A stretch of DNA of 64,000 nt, taken from assembly GCA_002083525.1 (NCBI GenBank), contig LWDM01000070.1:1-64000 (forward strand). The letters run 5' to 3'. This document shows, piece after piece, positions 14,205 through 22,762 of this stretch (positions are counted from its first letter, which is position 1; each line of letters begins with the position of its first letter). The position numbers and the translations under genes are program-made. The stretch comes from Proteobacteria bacterium SG_bin9. Lineage in GTDB: Bacteria > Pseudomonadota > Alphaproteobacteria > Rhizobiales > Xanthobacteraceae. The notes beneath the pieces were generated by a model that ran no database searches, was not told where the DNA came from, and was given only the letters and a program-made list of their open reading frames with translations.

Positions 14205-14321
14205 CTACACCAGATCATCCGTCTTCGACGTCACCGGCGGGCGCGCCGTTGCGGCCGCCAGCTTCGTCTGGCTCGACATCCAGCCGGATGCGATAATCCA
14301 CGGCAGGTAAAAGAACATCAT
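14205..14321 (-). CDS. Possible 38-residue hydrophobic small protein
   Basis: A micro-ORF starting MMFFYLPWIIASGWMSSQTKL, with one hydrophobic stretch (residues 1-15) and a polar tail. Its start at 14321 has CGGAG about 8 nt upstream on the minus strand. Support is that ribosome site and the amphipathic membrane-like composition. Against it are its size and its position between two repeat elements, with its stop almost touching the first. I do not recognise a family. Confidence 0.4.
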   Translation of the reverse strand: MMFFYLPWIIASGWMSSQTKLAAATARPPVTSKTDDLV

Positions 14322-14474
14322 GGCAGAAACTCCGTAGGAACAACTCGTCCTGTTGCGTGACAAACGCTTCACAGGAACGCCATGTTCCGGCAAGAAACCC
14401 GCGACCACGACGGAACAAAATCCACAGGTCATTCCTAGCGCCACCCACTTCGTCATTCCGGACCGCTCCCCCTC

Positions 14475-14657
14475 CGTCATTCCGGGGCGCGTCACTTGAC
14501 GCGAGCCCGGAATCCATACTCCTCAGCCGAGGCGAGGCGGATGGTAGAAATGACTCAGCGAATCCAACTTACACAGGGGATATGGATTCCGGGCTCGCTC
14601 GCACGCAGCCGAGTGCACGTGGGGCTGCGCATGATATGCTCGCGCCCCGGAATGACG
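14475..14657. repeat. Palindromic dispersed repeat element, copy 2
   Basis: A 183-bp second copy of the element at 14046. It has the same perfect 15-bp terminal inverted repeats (14475-14489 and 14643-14657) and the same internal CCCGGAATCCATA / TATGGATTCCGGG pair, but an extra insertion in its right arm. A partial outlier of the left end (CGTCATTCCGG) sits at 14452-14462, suggesting a nested or degraded third copy. Confidence 0.85.
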
Positions 14658-14675
14658 AGGTAACAGATAACTGAC

Positions 14676-14942
14676 ATGGCCGACTACGACCCGCTGCGCG
14701 ATCACCTGAAGAAGCAGACGCGCGACGAATTCACGATGACGATCGAGGAGATCGAGACGCTGCTCGACCTCGCGCTGCCGCGCGCGTCGCATCGCGCCTC
14801 ATGGTGGGACGTCACCCGCGCACCGGAAGAGAAGATGCCGCAACGCGTCGCCATCATCGACGGCGGCTATGAGGCCACGCGCCTGCCCGACGGCAGTGGC
14901 ATTAAGTTTCGGCGTCAGGGACTACGGAAGAAGTGGCGGTGA
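14676..14942 (+). CDS. Small conserved hypothetical protein (DUF7662-like)
   Basis: The 88-residue soluble protein opens with YDPLRDHLKKQ, followed by MTIEEIETLLDLALPRASHRASWWDV. That pattern of a YDPL start, an 'F/I-x-E-IE-x-ILG' helix, LP and a Trp pair is what I recall of the small DUF7662 family, whose function is unknown. The start ATG lies 18 bp after the repeat element ends, so the promoter may be inside or beyond the repeat. Confidence 0.7.
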   Translation: MADYDPLRDHLKKQTRDEFTMTIEEIETLLDLALPRASHRASWWDVTRAPEEKMPQRVAIIDGGYEATRLPDGSGIKFRRQGLRKKWR

Positions 14943-15042
14943 AGCGTTTTGACGCGTGCCGAATTCACAACCAGACTTGCCCGGAACATCCATTCCGCCG
15001 AGAGTAGCGCCACGCGGCATGGGGCCGCCGGGAGAGAATCAC

Positions 15043-15180
15043 ATGGCCAAGGGCGAACAGAAGAGCAATCGCGAGGCGAAGAAGCCGAAGGCCGAGAAGA
15101 ACAAGGGCAAGGGCAAAGGCACGCCGCCGCATCTGATGCAGCAGCAGAACGCGCCGGTGGTCAATCAGAAGAAGAAGTGA
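15043..15180 (+). CDS. Lys-rich small protein of unknown function
   Basis: A 45-residue, very basic protein (MAKGEQKSNREAKKPKAEKN at the N-terminus, PPHLMQQQNAPVVNQKKK at the C-terminus). GGGAGAG lies 7 nt upstream of ATG 15043, which decides this start over the longer frame from 14956. Similar short Lys-rich proteins occur across Rhizobiales. It is probably disordered, and nucleic-acid binding is only a guess from its charge. Confidence 0.65.
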   Translation: MAKGEQKSNREAKKPKAEKNKGKGKGTPPHLMQQQNAPVVNQKKK

Positions 15181-15199
15181 TCGCCGCCCGGCGATCCTC

Positions 15200-16366
15200 A
15201 TGATGACGACAGCCGATCAGCGAGTCTCGGCCGAAGCCAGCGCCGAGACCCGCAATGCGGAAACTCGCAACGGCGCGCTCGACGCCTTTCGCGCGGTGAT
15301 GACGCTGCTGGTGCTGTTTCATCACACCGCTATCACCTATGGCGGCGCGGGCTCCTGGTACTATCGCGAGATCAAGCCGGACGGCTCGGCGACATCGACG
15401 GCACTGCTGTTCTTCTGCGCCATCAACCAGGCGTACTTCATGGGCGTGTTCTTCCTGCTCGCGGGATACTTCACGCCGCCCTCGCTCGAACGCAAGGGAC
15501 CGTTGCGCTTCCTCGGCGAGCGGCTGCTGCGCCTCGGCCTGCCGCTGCTGATCTACGGCTTCGTCATCGGCCCGGCGACCATCGCACTCGCGCGCACCAG
15601 CGACGGCAAACCGTTCATGGAAACGTTTGCCTCGCTCTGGCAGCGCGGCGTGTTTGAGCCGGGGCCGATGTGGTTCGTCGAGGCGCTGTTGATTTTCGCG
15701 CTCGCGGCAGTGATCGTTGTCGCGCTCGCCGGCCGAAGCGACCGGCGCGAGCAGCCCTTCCCGTCCAATACGGCGCTGGCGATTGCCGCGCTCGCGACCG
15801 GCGCCGCTGCATTCGTCATCCGCCTGTGGTGGCCGACCGGCAGCAATATCCTCGGCCTGCAGTTCGGTTACTTCGCGAGCTACATCGTACTGTTCGTGTT
15901 CGGGTGCATGGCCGCCGCCCCGCGCTGGCTCGAACACGTGCCCGAAGCGGCCATGGCGCGCTGGCGCACGATCATGTGGTGCGCGCTGCCGGTGCTGCCG
16001 GTGTTCGCGCTGCTCGGCGATCATGTCGAGCTGATGCGCGGCGGGCCCGAAGGCGGATGGACCATTCCCGCGATCGCATATGCGTTCTGGGAGCCGCTGG
16101 TGGCATGGGGCCTGATCCTGACGCTGCTTGTCGTCTTCCAGCAGCATTTCGTGCAGTTGAACCGCAACTGGCGCATGCTCACCGAGCGCGCTTATGCGAT
16201 CTACATCATCCATCCGCCGGTGCTGGTCGCGATCGCGCTGCAGCTGCGCGGCGTGCAGGCGCCCGCGCTGATCAAGTTCGTCGCCACCGGCACGCTGTGC
16301 TGCCTCGCCTGCTTCTATCTCGCGGGGTTGCTGCGGCGCATTCCCGGCGCAACGCGGGTGATTTGA
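15200..16366 (+). CDS. Membrane acyltransferase 3 family protein
   Basis: The 388-residue integral membrane protein begins with NGALDAFRAVMTLLVLFHHT, the typical acyltransferase-3 start in which a paired helix ends in a conserved His. About ten hydrophobic helices follow, with a late YAIYIIHPPVLVAIAL segment characteristic of the family. Members transfer acyl or succinyl groups to periplasmic glycans or lipids. The acceptor here cannot be read from context. It begins 20 bp after the small Lys-rich gene. Confidence 0.9.
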   Translation: MMTTADQRVSAEASAETRNAETRNGALDAFRAVMTLLVLFHHTAITYGGAGSWYYREIKPDGSATSTALLFFCAINQAYFMGVFFLLAGYFTPPSLERKGPLRFLGERLLRLGLPLLIYGFVIGPATIALARTSDGKPFMETFASLWQRGVFEPGPMWFVEALLIFALAAVIVVALAGRSDRREQPFPSNTALAIAALATGAAAFVIRLWWPTGSNILGLQFGYFASYIVLFVFGCMAAAPRWLEHVPEAAMARWRTIMWCALPVLPVFALLGDHVELMRGGPEGGWTIPAIAYAFWEPLVAWGLILTLLVVFQQHFVQLNRNWRMLTERAYAIYIIHPPVLVAIALQLRGVQAPALIKFVATGTLCCLACFYLAGLLRRIPGATRVI

Positions 16367-16382
16367 GCACACGGAGCCGCTC

Positions 16383-16967
16383 TCAGCTGGTCTGCTTGGG
16401 CCGCGAACCGCGCCAGACCCTGTCTTCCGTCCAGCCGAGTTGAGAGAATTCGGACGCCCGCAGCGGCGCTTCGCCGGCGGCGAAAAACTCATCGAGCTGC
16501 GGCGGCGCGACGCACGTACCGGAGAGCATGGCGTGTGCCTGCCCGCGATGATGGATCTGATGCTGGATGAGGTGCATCAGCAGCCGGTCGCAGCGTTCGA
16601 TCTGCACACTGGTGTCGCGATTGATCCGCACCTCGCTGTTCAGCGCGTCCGGCGTGAGCGCGTCGCAGACAGCGATGAAGCGCCGGTCGACCGCCGCCTG
16701 CGCCTGCGCGAGATCGGCGGCCCGCGGAAACGGCACGTCGTTGTCCCAGGCTGTCGGGCCGAGCCAACCGCCTTCGAGCGCATCGACGTAGAACAGATCG
16801 ATGACGTAGACGTGGTTCAGCGTTTTTTGAATGCTCGGAAAGAAGCCGGTGCGCCCGGCTTCGAACTCGGCCTGGCTCAAACCGGCACACGCGGTCAGCA
16901 AGCGATGGTTCGACCACGCGTTGTTATAGGCAAAAGCGCGAAAGGTCTGAACGAGACCGGTGGACAT
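16383..16967 (-). CDS. DinB family metal-binding protein
   Basis: The 194-residue four-helix-bundle protein has a His in TLNHVYVID and the pair in LIQHQIHHRGQAHAML. This is the three-His metal site of the DinB/YfiT superfamily. Members include bacillithiol- and mycothiol-dependent transferases, but many have no known reaction. It converges on the acyltransferase gene with a 16-bp gap. No thiol-metabolism genes are nearby, so I keep only the family name. Confidence 0.88.
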   Translation of the reverse strand: MSTGLVQTFRAFAYNNAWSNHRLLTACAGLSQAEFEAGRTGFFPSIQKTLNHVYVIDLFYVDALEGGWLGPTAWDNDVPFPRAADLAQAQAAVDRRFIAVCDALTPDALNSEVRINRDTSVQIERCDRLLMHLIQHQIHHRGQAHAMLSGTCVAPPQLDEFFAAGEAPLRASEFSQLGWTEDRVWRGSRPKQTS

Positions 16968-17057
16968 GATGACCTGCTTCGGGACGTGCGCGTTTCAAAA
17001 AACATCCGGGAGCCACAGGCACCCGGATGAAAGATGAACCACTCTTGGTGCTATCCG

Positions 17058-17222
17058 TTACCTGGTCGACGTCACCGGCGGCTTGATGTTGATGTCGACG
17101 GTCTTCGTGTCGCCGCCGCCCGGAACGCCCTTGATCAGAAAGAAGCCAAGCGTGGCGACGATCGCCGCGCCGACGATCACGCCGAGAATTCCAATCCCGC
17201 CGCTACCACTTGAGTCCGACAT
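17058..17222 (-). CDS. Small single-pass membrane protein
   Basis: A 54-residue protein too short for routine ORF lists. It starts at ATG 17222, with AGGAGGGA a few bases upstream. The sequence is a Ser/Gly-rich start, one transmembrane helix (about residues 9-31, GIGILGVIVGAAIVATLGFF), then GGGDTKTVDINIKPPVTSTR. The KTVDINI tail after a Gly-rich turn recurs in small Rhizobiales membrane proteins of unknown function. Confidence 0.7.
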   Translation of the reverse strand: MSDSSGSGGIGILGVIVGAAIVATLGFFLIKGVPGGGDTKTVDINIKPPVTSTR

Positions 17223-17349
17223 AAATCCCTCCTCTCACGACTTGCATCGGCAGAACCAAGCAGCGGCGCCCCGAAAGGTTCCGGCGCAATCCGGCTTCGC
17301 GGCAATGCAATGACGGGAACCCACACCAGCGCTGCCGAATTGTCGGCCC

Positions 17350-17775
17350 ATGATCCAGGATGTCCGCGCACAGACGATGAACTTGCCGAGGAGCGGCTTG
17401 CCCGCACTCGGCGGCAAGGCACTGATCTCCGCCGCCATCGTCGCGATCGTTGTCGCGATCGTCATCGTTCGCGCGGCAGCGATGTCGCCGGCAACAAACG
17501 CGCCGCCGCGACCGACGCAGCTTGCGTCCACCGCCAATGCGGATTGCGATAAACATGCGTGGCCCTATGTGACGTCGGCCTGTCTGCAAGGCGTACCGGA
17601 CACTGGTGAGCCGGTTCGCGTCGTCACACCGAAGCCGCCGCCCGATGCGCAGACCCAGGCGCGCGAAGCCGACGAGCGCTACAACGCAGCGATGCAATCC
17701 AAGCCGCAGAAGCGCAAACATTACGGCGATGTAACGCGCGAGCAGCGAGCGCGGCGAAACGCCACGTTTTTCTGA
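17350..17775 (+). CDS. Membrane-anchored hypothetical protein
   Basis: The 141-residue protein (132 if ATG 17377 is used) has one N-terminal transmembrane segment (about residues 25-45, ALISAAIVAIVVAIVIV). A short extracytoplasmic domain with two cysteines follows, in ADCDKHAWPYVTSACL, and then a charged tail. The C-x-K-H-A-W-P-Y ... C pattern suggests a small disulfide-stabilised domain that I have seen in Bradyrhizobium hypotheticals. The function is unknown. Confidence 0.7.
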   Translation: MIQDVRAQTMNLPRSGLPALGGKALISAAIVAIVVAIVIVRAAAMSPATNAPPRPTQLASTANADCDKHAWPYVTSACLQGVPDTGEPVRVVTPKPPPDAQTQAREADERYNAAMQSKPQKRKHYGDVTREQRARRNATFF

Positions 17776-17906
17776 ACGCAACGACAGCTTTGCTGAACGC
17801 GCCGTTCAGCGCGCGTGCAGAATGAAAACGGCATCATGGGCGCACGTTCAGAGAGCGCAGGCCATCCCCCACCTGCATCTCGATCCTGAACGACGGAGAT
17901 TTAACC

Positions 17907-18182
17907 ATGACTGCTCTCACCGCACTCAAAGGTCTCGCGCTCGCAGCTGCGGCTGCCGGCTTCGTCGCACTCGCGCCGGTTGGCGCGTCGGCCGCCCCGA
18001 TCAACCCGACGCCGCTCGCGGCGCAGGATGATGCCAACGTCACCCAGGCTCATTACTGGGGCGGCGGCGGATACGGCTACGGCCGCCGCTTCCATCGGCA
18101 TCGCCACCATCACTGGGGGCATCGCCCGTGGCATCACCGCCACTACGGTTTCTATCCGCGCTTCCGCTCGTATTACTACTGA
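17907..18182 (+). CDS. Secreted His/Gly/Tyr-rich small protein
   Basis: The 91-residue precursor has a clear signal peptide (about residues 1-29, ending GASA). Its mature region is dominated by His, Arg, Gly and Tyr (HYWGGGGYGYGRR, then RHRHHHWGHRPWHHRHYGF). ATG 17907 is preceded by GGAG. Such proteins are frequent in Bradyrhizobium relatives. Metal binding is suggested by the His content but not shown. Confidence 0.75.
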   Translation: MTALTALKGLALAAAAAGFVALAPVGASAAPINPTPLAAQDDANVTQAHYWGGGGYGYGRRFHRHRHHHWGHRPWHHRHYGFYPRFRSYYY

Positions 18183-18266
18183 GTTGTAAGCGTTGTTGAT
18201 AGACGTCGAGGCCGGACATGGCGCCCCATGTCCGGTCCTCAATGCTTTTGACAGCGTTTCGAGACG

Positions 18267-20096
18267 TCAGCGCTGCAGGCGCACGCCGACCATCACAACG
18301 GTGGCTTTGGTCGAGAGACCCGGCAGGTTGCTGTCGAGCCAGTCGTGGCGGACCTCGCCCTTGATCCAGAGCTCGCGGTTGAGCTTGTAGATCAGGTTGC
18401 CCGACACCGAGTAGAATTTGTCCGAGCGCGTGCCGCCCTGATAATCGATGGTGCCGGTCAAGAATTTGCCGATGCCGGTCAGCCAGCGCCGGAAGTCGTG
18501 ATCGACTTCGAACGTGTAGGTGCGGGTCAGCACGCCGGAGACGCCGAACAGCGGCGATTCCTCGACGGTCGAATCCGCCAGCAGCTTGACGGTGGTCAGC
18601 GGCGTCACCAGCCAGGTCAGCGAGGCGCGCGTCAGAAGTCCGGTGAGATCGTTGAGCCGCGGATCTTCGTATTTGCGCGTAACGTAGCCGATTGACGCTT
18701 CGCCGATCAGCAGCCGCGACAGCTCGAACGTTGAGCCCGCGCGCACCGTGGTGCCTTCGGAGTTGCGAATGAAGCCGGAGCGGTCGACGCGCGTGTCGCG
18801 CACGCGCTTGTCGATCGTGCCTTCCGCGAACGGCTTCACACCCGGCATCAGGTCGTAGCTCAGCCGCAACTGTCCCCCGTACTGATCGAAGTTGCGATCC
18901 GCGTTCGACGCCGACGAGCCGTCGGTCAGCCGCGAGTTCTGGAACTGCGTGCGGTCGACGAGGCCGTTGACCGCGACCGTGAAGCGGTTGAAGTCCTGTT
19001 CGATGCCGAGCGTCGCACCGGTGGTCAGGAACAGCGGGTACTTCGAGAGACCGACCTGGATGTTCGGACTGCCGGGGTTGTCGGTCGACACGCGCGCGCG
19101 GCCTTCGCCATTGACGCGTGTGTCGCGCACGATGTCGTAGCGGCCGTTGATGCGGCCGTTGAAATCCGGGCGATCGATGTTCGCCGGCGCGGGCGACACG
19201 GCTCCGGCACCGCTGACGCTCGTGTTCGACGAGATGTCGTAGCCGGTGAACGTGCCGCGCAAGTCCGCCGACAGCGCATGCCGCGACCAGTTCGATGCAG
19301 CTGTCACTTCCGGCGAGATGGCGTAGAACGCCGAGCCTTTCGGATTGGCAAGCCGCGCCGGATTGCTGTCGTAGCCGCCGGAGATTTCGACCGCGGGCTT
19401 CATTAGGAACGAGCCTGCGGTGACGCCGACCGCGCCGAACGGATCATCGTCAGGCTTCAGGCGGCGGCGCTGCGGCGCGCCGGGATAGGTGCCGGCGAAC
19501 GATTGCGACACCGGCGCGCGGTTGGCGCTCGCCGCGGGCGGCGCACTGAGCTGCGACGGCGCAGCCGTGCTTGTCACGGTCGGAACGTTCGCCGAGAAGG
19601 TCGGCGCGGGCGGAGGCGGCTGCACGAAGATGCTCGGCCCCTTTGGCGACGCGCCGGGCAAGGTCTTCGGCTTCGGCGCGCCGGGCCGTGCCTTGGCTTT
19701 CGCGCGCTTGCGATTGAGCGAGTCGAAGCCGGTGGTGCCGGAGCCGGATGCGGCGGGCACATCGAACGTCTGCAAGCGATTGATGCGCGAGGGTGCCGGC
19801 CGCTCCGGCTCGGGCGGCGGCGGCGGGCGCTGCGACACCGGCCGCGGATCGGGCCCGCCGGGGTTCGGCAGGACGCCGGAGACGAGCGGTGTCTTGCGCA
19901 GCGCCGAGTCGGTCGGCGCGATGGTCGTCCCCTGTACGGGACGCAGCATGTCGGGGGTGACGGTTTGGGCCCGGACAGGCACCGCAGAGATCAGGATCAG
20001 GCCGGTGAGCAGCAGGCATGGCTGGAGAGCGCATGGCCAATGGCCGCGCTCGCGGCGGTCCGGAACCGGACCCCAACCCCGCCGACTGACCTTCAC
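18267..20096 (-). CDS. Outer-membrane beta-barrel protein with Pro-rich N-terminal half
   Basis: The 609-residue protein starts at GTG 20096. A hydrophobic signal segment (about residues 25-43) is followed by roughly 180 residues rich in Pro, Ala and Arg, probably disordered. From about residue 230 the sequence has alternating hydrophobic/polar strands (VEISGGYDSNPARL, LSADLRGTFTGYD, FTVAVNGLVDRTQF) and ends in VVMVGVRLQR. This resembles outer-membrane barrel proteins annotated as BBP2-type or 'outer membrane beta-barrel'. Surface function is unknown. It is divergent from kdsD with a 200-bp gap. Confidence 0.85.
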   Translation of the reverse strand: MKVSRRGWGPVPDRRERGHWPCALQPCLLLTGLILISAVPVRAQTVTPDMLRPVQGTTIAPTDSALRKTPLVSGVLPNPGGPDPRPVSQRPPPPPEPERPAPSRINRLQTFDVPAASGSGTTGFDSLNRKRAKAKARPGAPKPKTLPGASPKGPSIFVQPPPPAPTFSANVPTVTSTAAPSQLSAPPAASANRAPVSQSFAGTYPGAPQRRRLKPDDDPFGAVGVTAGSFLMKPAVEISGGYDSNPARLANPKGSAFYAISPEVTAASNWSRHALSADLRGTFTGYDISSNTSVSGAGAVSPAPANIDRPDFNGRINGRYDIVRDTRVNGEGRARVSTDNPGSPNIQVGLSKYPLFLTTGATLGIEQDFNRFTVAVNGLVDRTQFQNSRLTDGSSASNADRNFDQYGGQLRLSYDLMPGVKPFAEGTIDKRVRDTRVDRSGFIRNSEGTTVRAGSTFELSRLLIGEASIGYVTRKYEDPRLNDLTGLLTRASLTWLVTPLTTVKLLADSTVEESPLFGVSGVLTRTYTFEVDHDFRRWLTGIGKFLTGTIDYQGGTRSDKFYSVSGNLIYKLNRELWIKGEVRHDWLDSNLPGLSTKATVVMVGVRLQR

Positions 20097-20296
20097 ACTA
20101 TAAACTCCAGCAAAATCAATATTTTGCCGAAATCGTCCGGCGCGGCGCGCAGGCCGATCTCGTTAATGGAGTTAAAACAATTATGGTTAACGAGCCGTTG
20201 CCCGCGCCCTCTCGCGTCGCCTCGCTGGCCCGGCTGTGGTAAGAAGCCCGGCCGCCGAAACGCTACGGGCGTCGGCCAGTTCAGTTGGATTTTCTG

Positions 20297-21310
20297 ATGA
20301 CCCGTTCGAAACCGCGGACGCCCACCCCTTCCGCGACTACTGAGGCGTCCCCTTCGGTCGCGTCCGCGCTCCGTACACTCGAAGCCGAAGCCGGGGGCAT
20401 CACCGCCCTCGCCGCGGCGCTGAATTCCGACCTCGGCCCTGCTTTCGCCGCCGCCGTCGAGCTGATGCGCACCGCACGCGGCCGCGTCATCGTCTCCGGC
20501 CTCGGCAAGTCCGGACACATCGGCCGCAAGATGGCGGCGACCTTCGCCTCCACCGGCACCCCCGCCTTCTTCGTGCACGCTGCCGAAGCCTCGCACGGCG
20601 ACCTCGGCATGATCACGCCGGACGACGTCATCATGGCGCTGTCCTGGTCGGGCGAAACGGCTGAACTGAAGAACCTGATCAATTACTCGCGGCGCTTCCG
20701 CATCGGCCTGATCGCGGTGACCGCCGAACCGGATTCCACGCTCGGCAAGGCCGCTGACGTGTGCCTGACGCTGCCGAAGGCGCGCGAGGCGTGCCCGCAC
20801 AATCTCGCCCCGACCACCTCCTCGCTGATGCAGCTTGCGCTCGGCGACGCGCTGGCGGTGGCGCTCTTGGAAAGCCGCGGCTTCACGCCGGTGGATTTCA
20901 GCGTGCTGCATCCCTCGGGCAAGCTCGGCGCGATGCTGAAGTTCGTCCGCGATCTGATGCACACCGGCGACGCCGTGCCGGTGAAGCCACTCGGCACCAA
21001 GATGTCGGACGCCTTGGTCGAGATGACCTCGAACAACTTCGGCTGTGTCGCGATCGTGGATGCTCGCGGCGACATCGTCGGCATGGTGACGGACGGCGAC
21101 CTGCGCCGTCACATGCGGCCCGACCTGATGACGGCCCGCGTCGACGACGTGATGTCAAAGAATCCGAAGACGGTTCATCCCGAGATGCTGGCCAGCGAGG
21201 CGCTGGAGCTTCTCAACTCGTCGAAGATCACGACGCTGATCGTGACCAAGGGCAAGAAGCCGGTCGGCATCGTCCGCCTGCACGATATCCTGCAAGCGGG
21301 CGTCGCCTAA
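20297..21310 (+). CDS. kdsD: Arabinose-5-phosphate isomerase, KpsF/GutQ family (KdsD)
   Basis: Interconverts ribulose 5-phosphate and arabinose 5-phosphate, the first step toward KDO for lipopolysaccharide. It has 337 residues from ATG 20297; an in-frame TTG at 20285 is an alternative, and neither has a strong ribosome site. The SIS domain carries GRVIVSGLGKSGHIGRKMAA and the motif AEASHGDLGM. Two CBS domains follow from about residue 215, including VTDGDLRRHM. The length and SIS-CBS-CBS order match the family. Confidence 0.94.
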   Translation: MTRSKPRTPTPSATTEASPSVASALRTLEAEAGGITALAAALNSDLGPAFAAAVELMRTARGRVIVSGLGKSGHIGRKMAATFASTGTPAFFVHAAEASHGDLGMITPDDVIMALSWSGETAELKNLINYSRRFRIGLIAVTAEPDSTLGKAADVCLTLPKAREACPHNLAPTTSSLMQLALGDALAVALLESRGFTPVDFSVLHPSGKLGAMLKFVRDLMHTGDAVPVKPLGTKMSDALVEMTSNNFGCVAIVDARGDIVGMVTDGDLRRHMRPDLMTARVDDVMSKNPKTVHPEMLASEALELLNSSKITTLIVTKGKKPVGIVRLHDILQAGVA

Positions 21311-21313
21311 GCC

Positions 21314-21871
21314 TCAAGCCTTCGGGAAGCGTGCGCCCGTGGGTTCGAGCGGCAGCTTCAAGGCGTTGCAGAAGTACGAAATTGTCCGGTAGGCGCCGCA
21401 GAGCTGGATGATCTCCAGAATCTTGTCGTTGTCGTAGTGCGCCTTCAGCGCGGCGAATTCCGCATCGGTCCACGTCGCGCGGTGATGCAGCGCATCGACG
21501 GCGGCAATCAGCGCCGTCTCGGCCTCCGACCAGCACGGCGCATCGGCGCCTGCCAGCACGGTCGCACGGACCTGCTCGTCGGTCAGCTTGGCCGGCGCCT
21601 GGAAGATCGTGATGTGAACGCCCCACTCGTACTCGCAGCGGTTCAACGCGCAGGTGCGATCGATGACGATCTCCCGCTCTTTCAGTGAGAGCGGACCGCG
21701 ATCGAGCATGCTGCCGCCACGCAGCTTGCCGTAGGCGCGCGCGCTGGTGGCGACGGTGCGGAACAGCACCAGCGGCGGCACGCCGGGCGGCATCACCTTG
21801 TCGAACTGCTCCTGAATTTCCGGGGGATATGGCGGCTCAAGAGGAGCAATACGCGGCGCAGCGGATGACAT
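21314..21871 (-). CDS. Carboxymuconolactone decarboxylase-like (AhpD superfamily) protein
   Basis: The 185-residue all-helical protein has the core KEREIVIDRTCALNRCEYEWGVH, the conserved Glu, Cys and His arrangement of this superfamily. Members are gamma-carboxymuconolactone decarboxylases or AhpD-type peroxidases; the Cys-x4-Cys-x6-His spacing here does not match the AhpD CxxC, so a decarboxylase-like or unassigned role is more likely. It is divergent from an HxlR-type regulator and the shared 75-bp gap holds twin operators, so it is probably that regulator's target. Confidence 0.88.
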   Translation of the reverse strand: MSSAAPRIAPLEPPYPPEIQEQFDKVMPPGVPPLVLFRTVATSARAYGKLRGGSMLDRGPLSLKEREIVIDRTCALNRCEYEWGVHITIFQAPAKLTDEQVRATVLAGADAPCWSEAETALIAAVDALHHRATWTDAEFAALKAHYDNDKILEIIQLCGAYRTISYFCNALKLPLEPTGARFPKA

Positions 21872-21884
21872 GACGGACTCCTGT

Positions 21885-21923
21885 GCTACATTATTAGTAG
21901 CATAATGCTACATTTTCCGTAGC
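21885..21923. promoter_or_regulatory. Twin inverted-repeat operators between the CMD-like and HxlR genes
   Basis: Two perfect copies of GCTAC-N7-GTAGC lie at 21885-21901 and 21907-21923, 22 bp apart start to start, or about two helical turns. Both sit in the short divergent intergenic region. This is the expected layout for two dimers of a winged-helix regulator acting on both genes. Confidence 0.75.
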
Positions 21924-21946
21924 GCAAGGATACGCGTGAGGGATTC

Positions 21947-22288
21947 ATGCCGAAACGCACCACACCCCTGCCCGGCCGTCCGGTGCGCGGCTCGCGCACG
22001 GGACGCCCGATCATGGCGCTGCTCGATCTGCTCGGGCGGCGCTGGACGTTGCGGGTGGTCTGGGAGTTGCGCGATATGCCACTGACGTCGCGCGCGCTGC
22101 GCGAGGCCTGCGACGATGCCTCGCCGACCGTGATCAACGAGCGGTTGGCGGAATTGCGTGAGGCGGGTCTCGTCGAAAAACTCGACGCCGGCGGTTATCG
22201 GCTCACCGCCAGCGGCCGCGAGCTGATGGCGCTTGTCCTGCCGCTCCAGACGTTCGCCGACCGTTGGCCGTTCAAGGCGGCGCGCTAG
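21947..22288 (+). CDS. HxlR-family winged-helix transcriptional regulator
   Basis: The 113-residue DNA-binding protein carries the HxlR pattern LLDLLGRRWTLRVVWELRD. This is followed by LTSRALREACDDASPTVINERLAELREAGLVEK (recognition helix and wing) and YRLTASGREL. It has no sensor domain beyond this. It is transcribed away from the CMD-like gene, and the twin GCTAC-N7-GTAGC sites lie 24 bp upstream of its start, so it probably controls itself and that gene. HxlR proteins often respond to aldehydes or quinones; the signal here is unknown. Confidence 0.92.
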   Translation: MPKRTTPLPGRPVRGSRTGRPIMALLDLLGRRWTLRVVWELRDMPLTSRALREACDDASPTVINERLAELREAGLVEKLDAGGYRLTASGRELMALVLPLQTFADRWPFKAAR

Positions 22289-22732
22289 TTACGCGAGGCC
22301 GACGACGAGGCTGGCGCCGTCCGACTTCACGACCTGCACGCGGCTGCCGGCCGGTGCATCCGGGCCGGACACGCGCCACACCGTGTCGTCGATGCGCACG
22401 GTGCCCGTTCCGTCGACGATCGGCTTGTCGAGCGTAAAGGTGCGCCCGACCAGCGCGTCGGAGCGGCGGTTGAGGTGCGGATTGTCGGTGACCGCCGCGT
22501 TGCGCCGCGCCACCGATCGCCACAGCGGCACGGCCGCGATCGACAGAATCGCGAACACGATGATCTGCGTCTGCCAGCTCCAGTCGATGCCGAACGACAG
22601 CACGCCGACGACCAGCGCCGCGAGCCCGAGCCACAACAGGAACACGCCCGGCGCGATCAGCTCCAGCCCCATCAGCACGAGACCGATGACGAGCCAGTTC
22701 CAGGTTCCGAATTTTGCGAGCCATTCAATCAT
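22289..22732 (-). CDS. NfeD-family membrane protein
   Basis: The 147-residue protein has three to four N-terminal transmembrane segments (about residues 12-30, 33-50, 53-70). A C-terminal OB-fold-like beta domain follows (DALVGRTFTLDKPIVDGTGTVRIDDTVWRV), typical of short NfeD proteins. It lies 30 bp downstream of the SPFH gene in the same direction. NfeD and SPFH proteins form paired membrane assemblies linked to membrane organisation and stress. Its stop directly abuts the convergent HxlR gene. Confidence 0.92.
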   Translation of the reverse strand: MIEWLAKFGTWNWLVIGLVLMGLELIAPGVFLLWLGLAALVVGVLSFGIDWSWQTQIIVFAILSIAAVPLWRSVARRNAAVTDNPHLNRRSDALVGRTFTLDKPIVDGTGTVRIDDTVWRVSGPDAPAGSRVQVVKSDGASLVVGLA

Positions 22733-22762
22733 GGCGGTTGTCCATCAGTTCAGGTCTTGCAG

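Noticed and set aside
14205..14495. 96-residue version of the micro-ORF between the two palindromes
   Set aside because: Its N-terminal half reads through repeat sequence (MTRPGMTEGERSGMTKW type), which encodes similar meaningless peptides wherever the repeat occurs; only the last 38 codons have a ribosome site.
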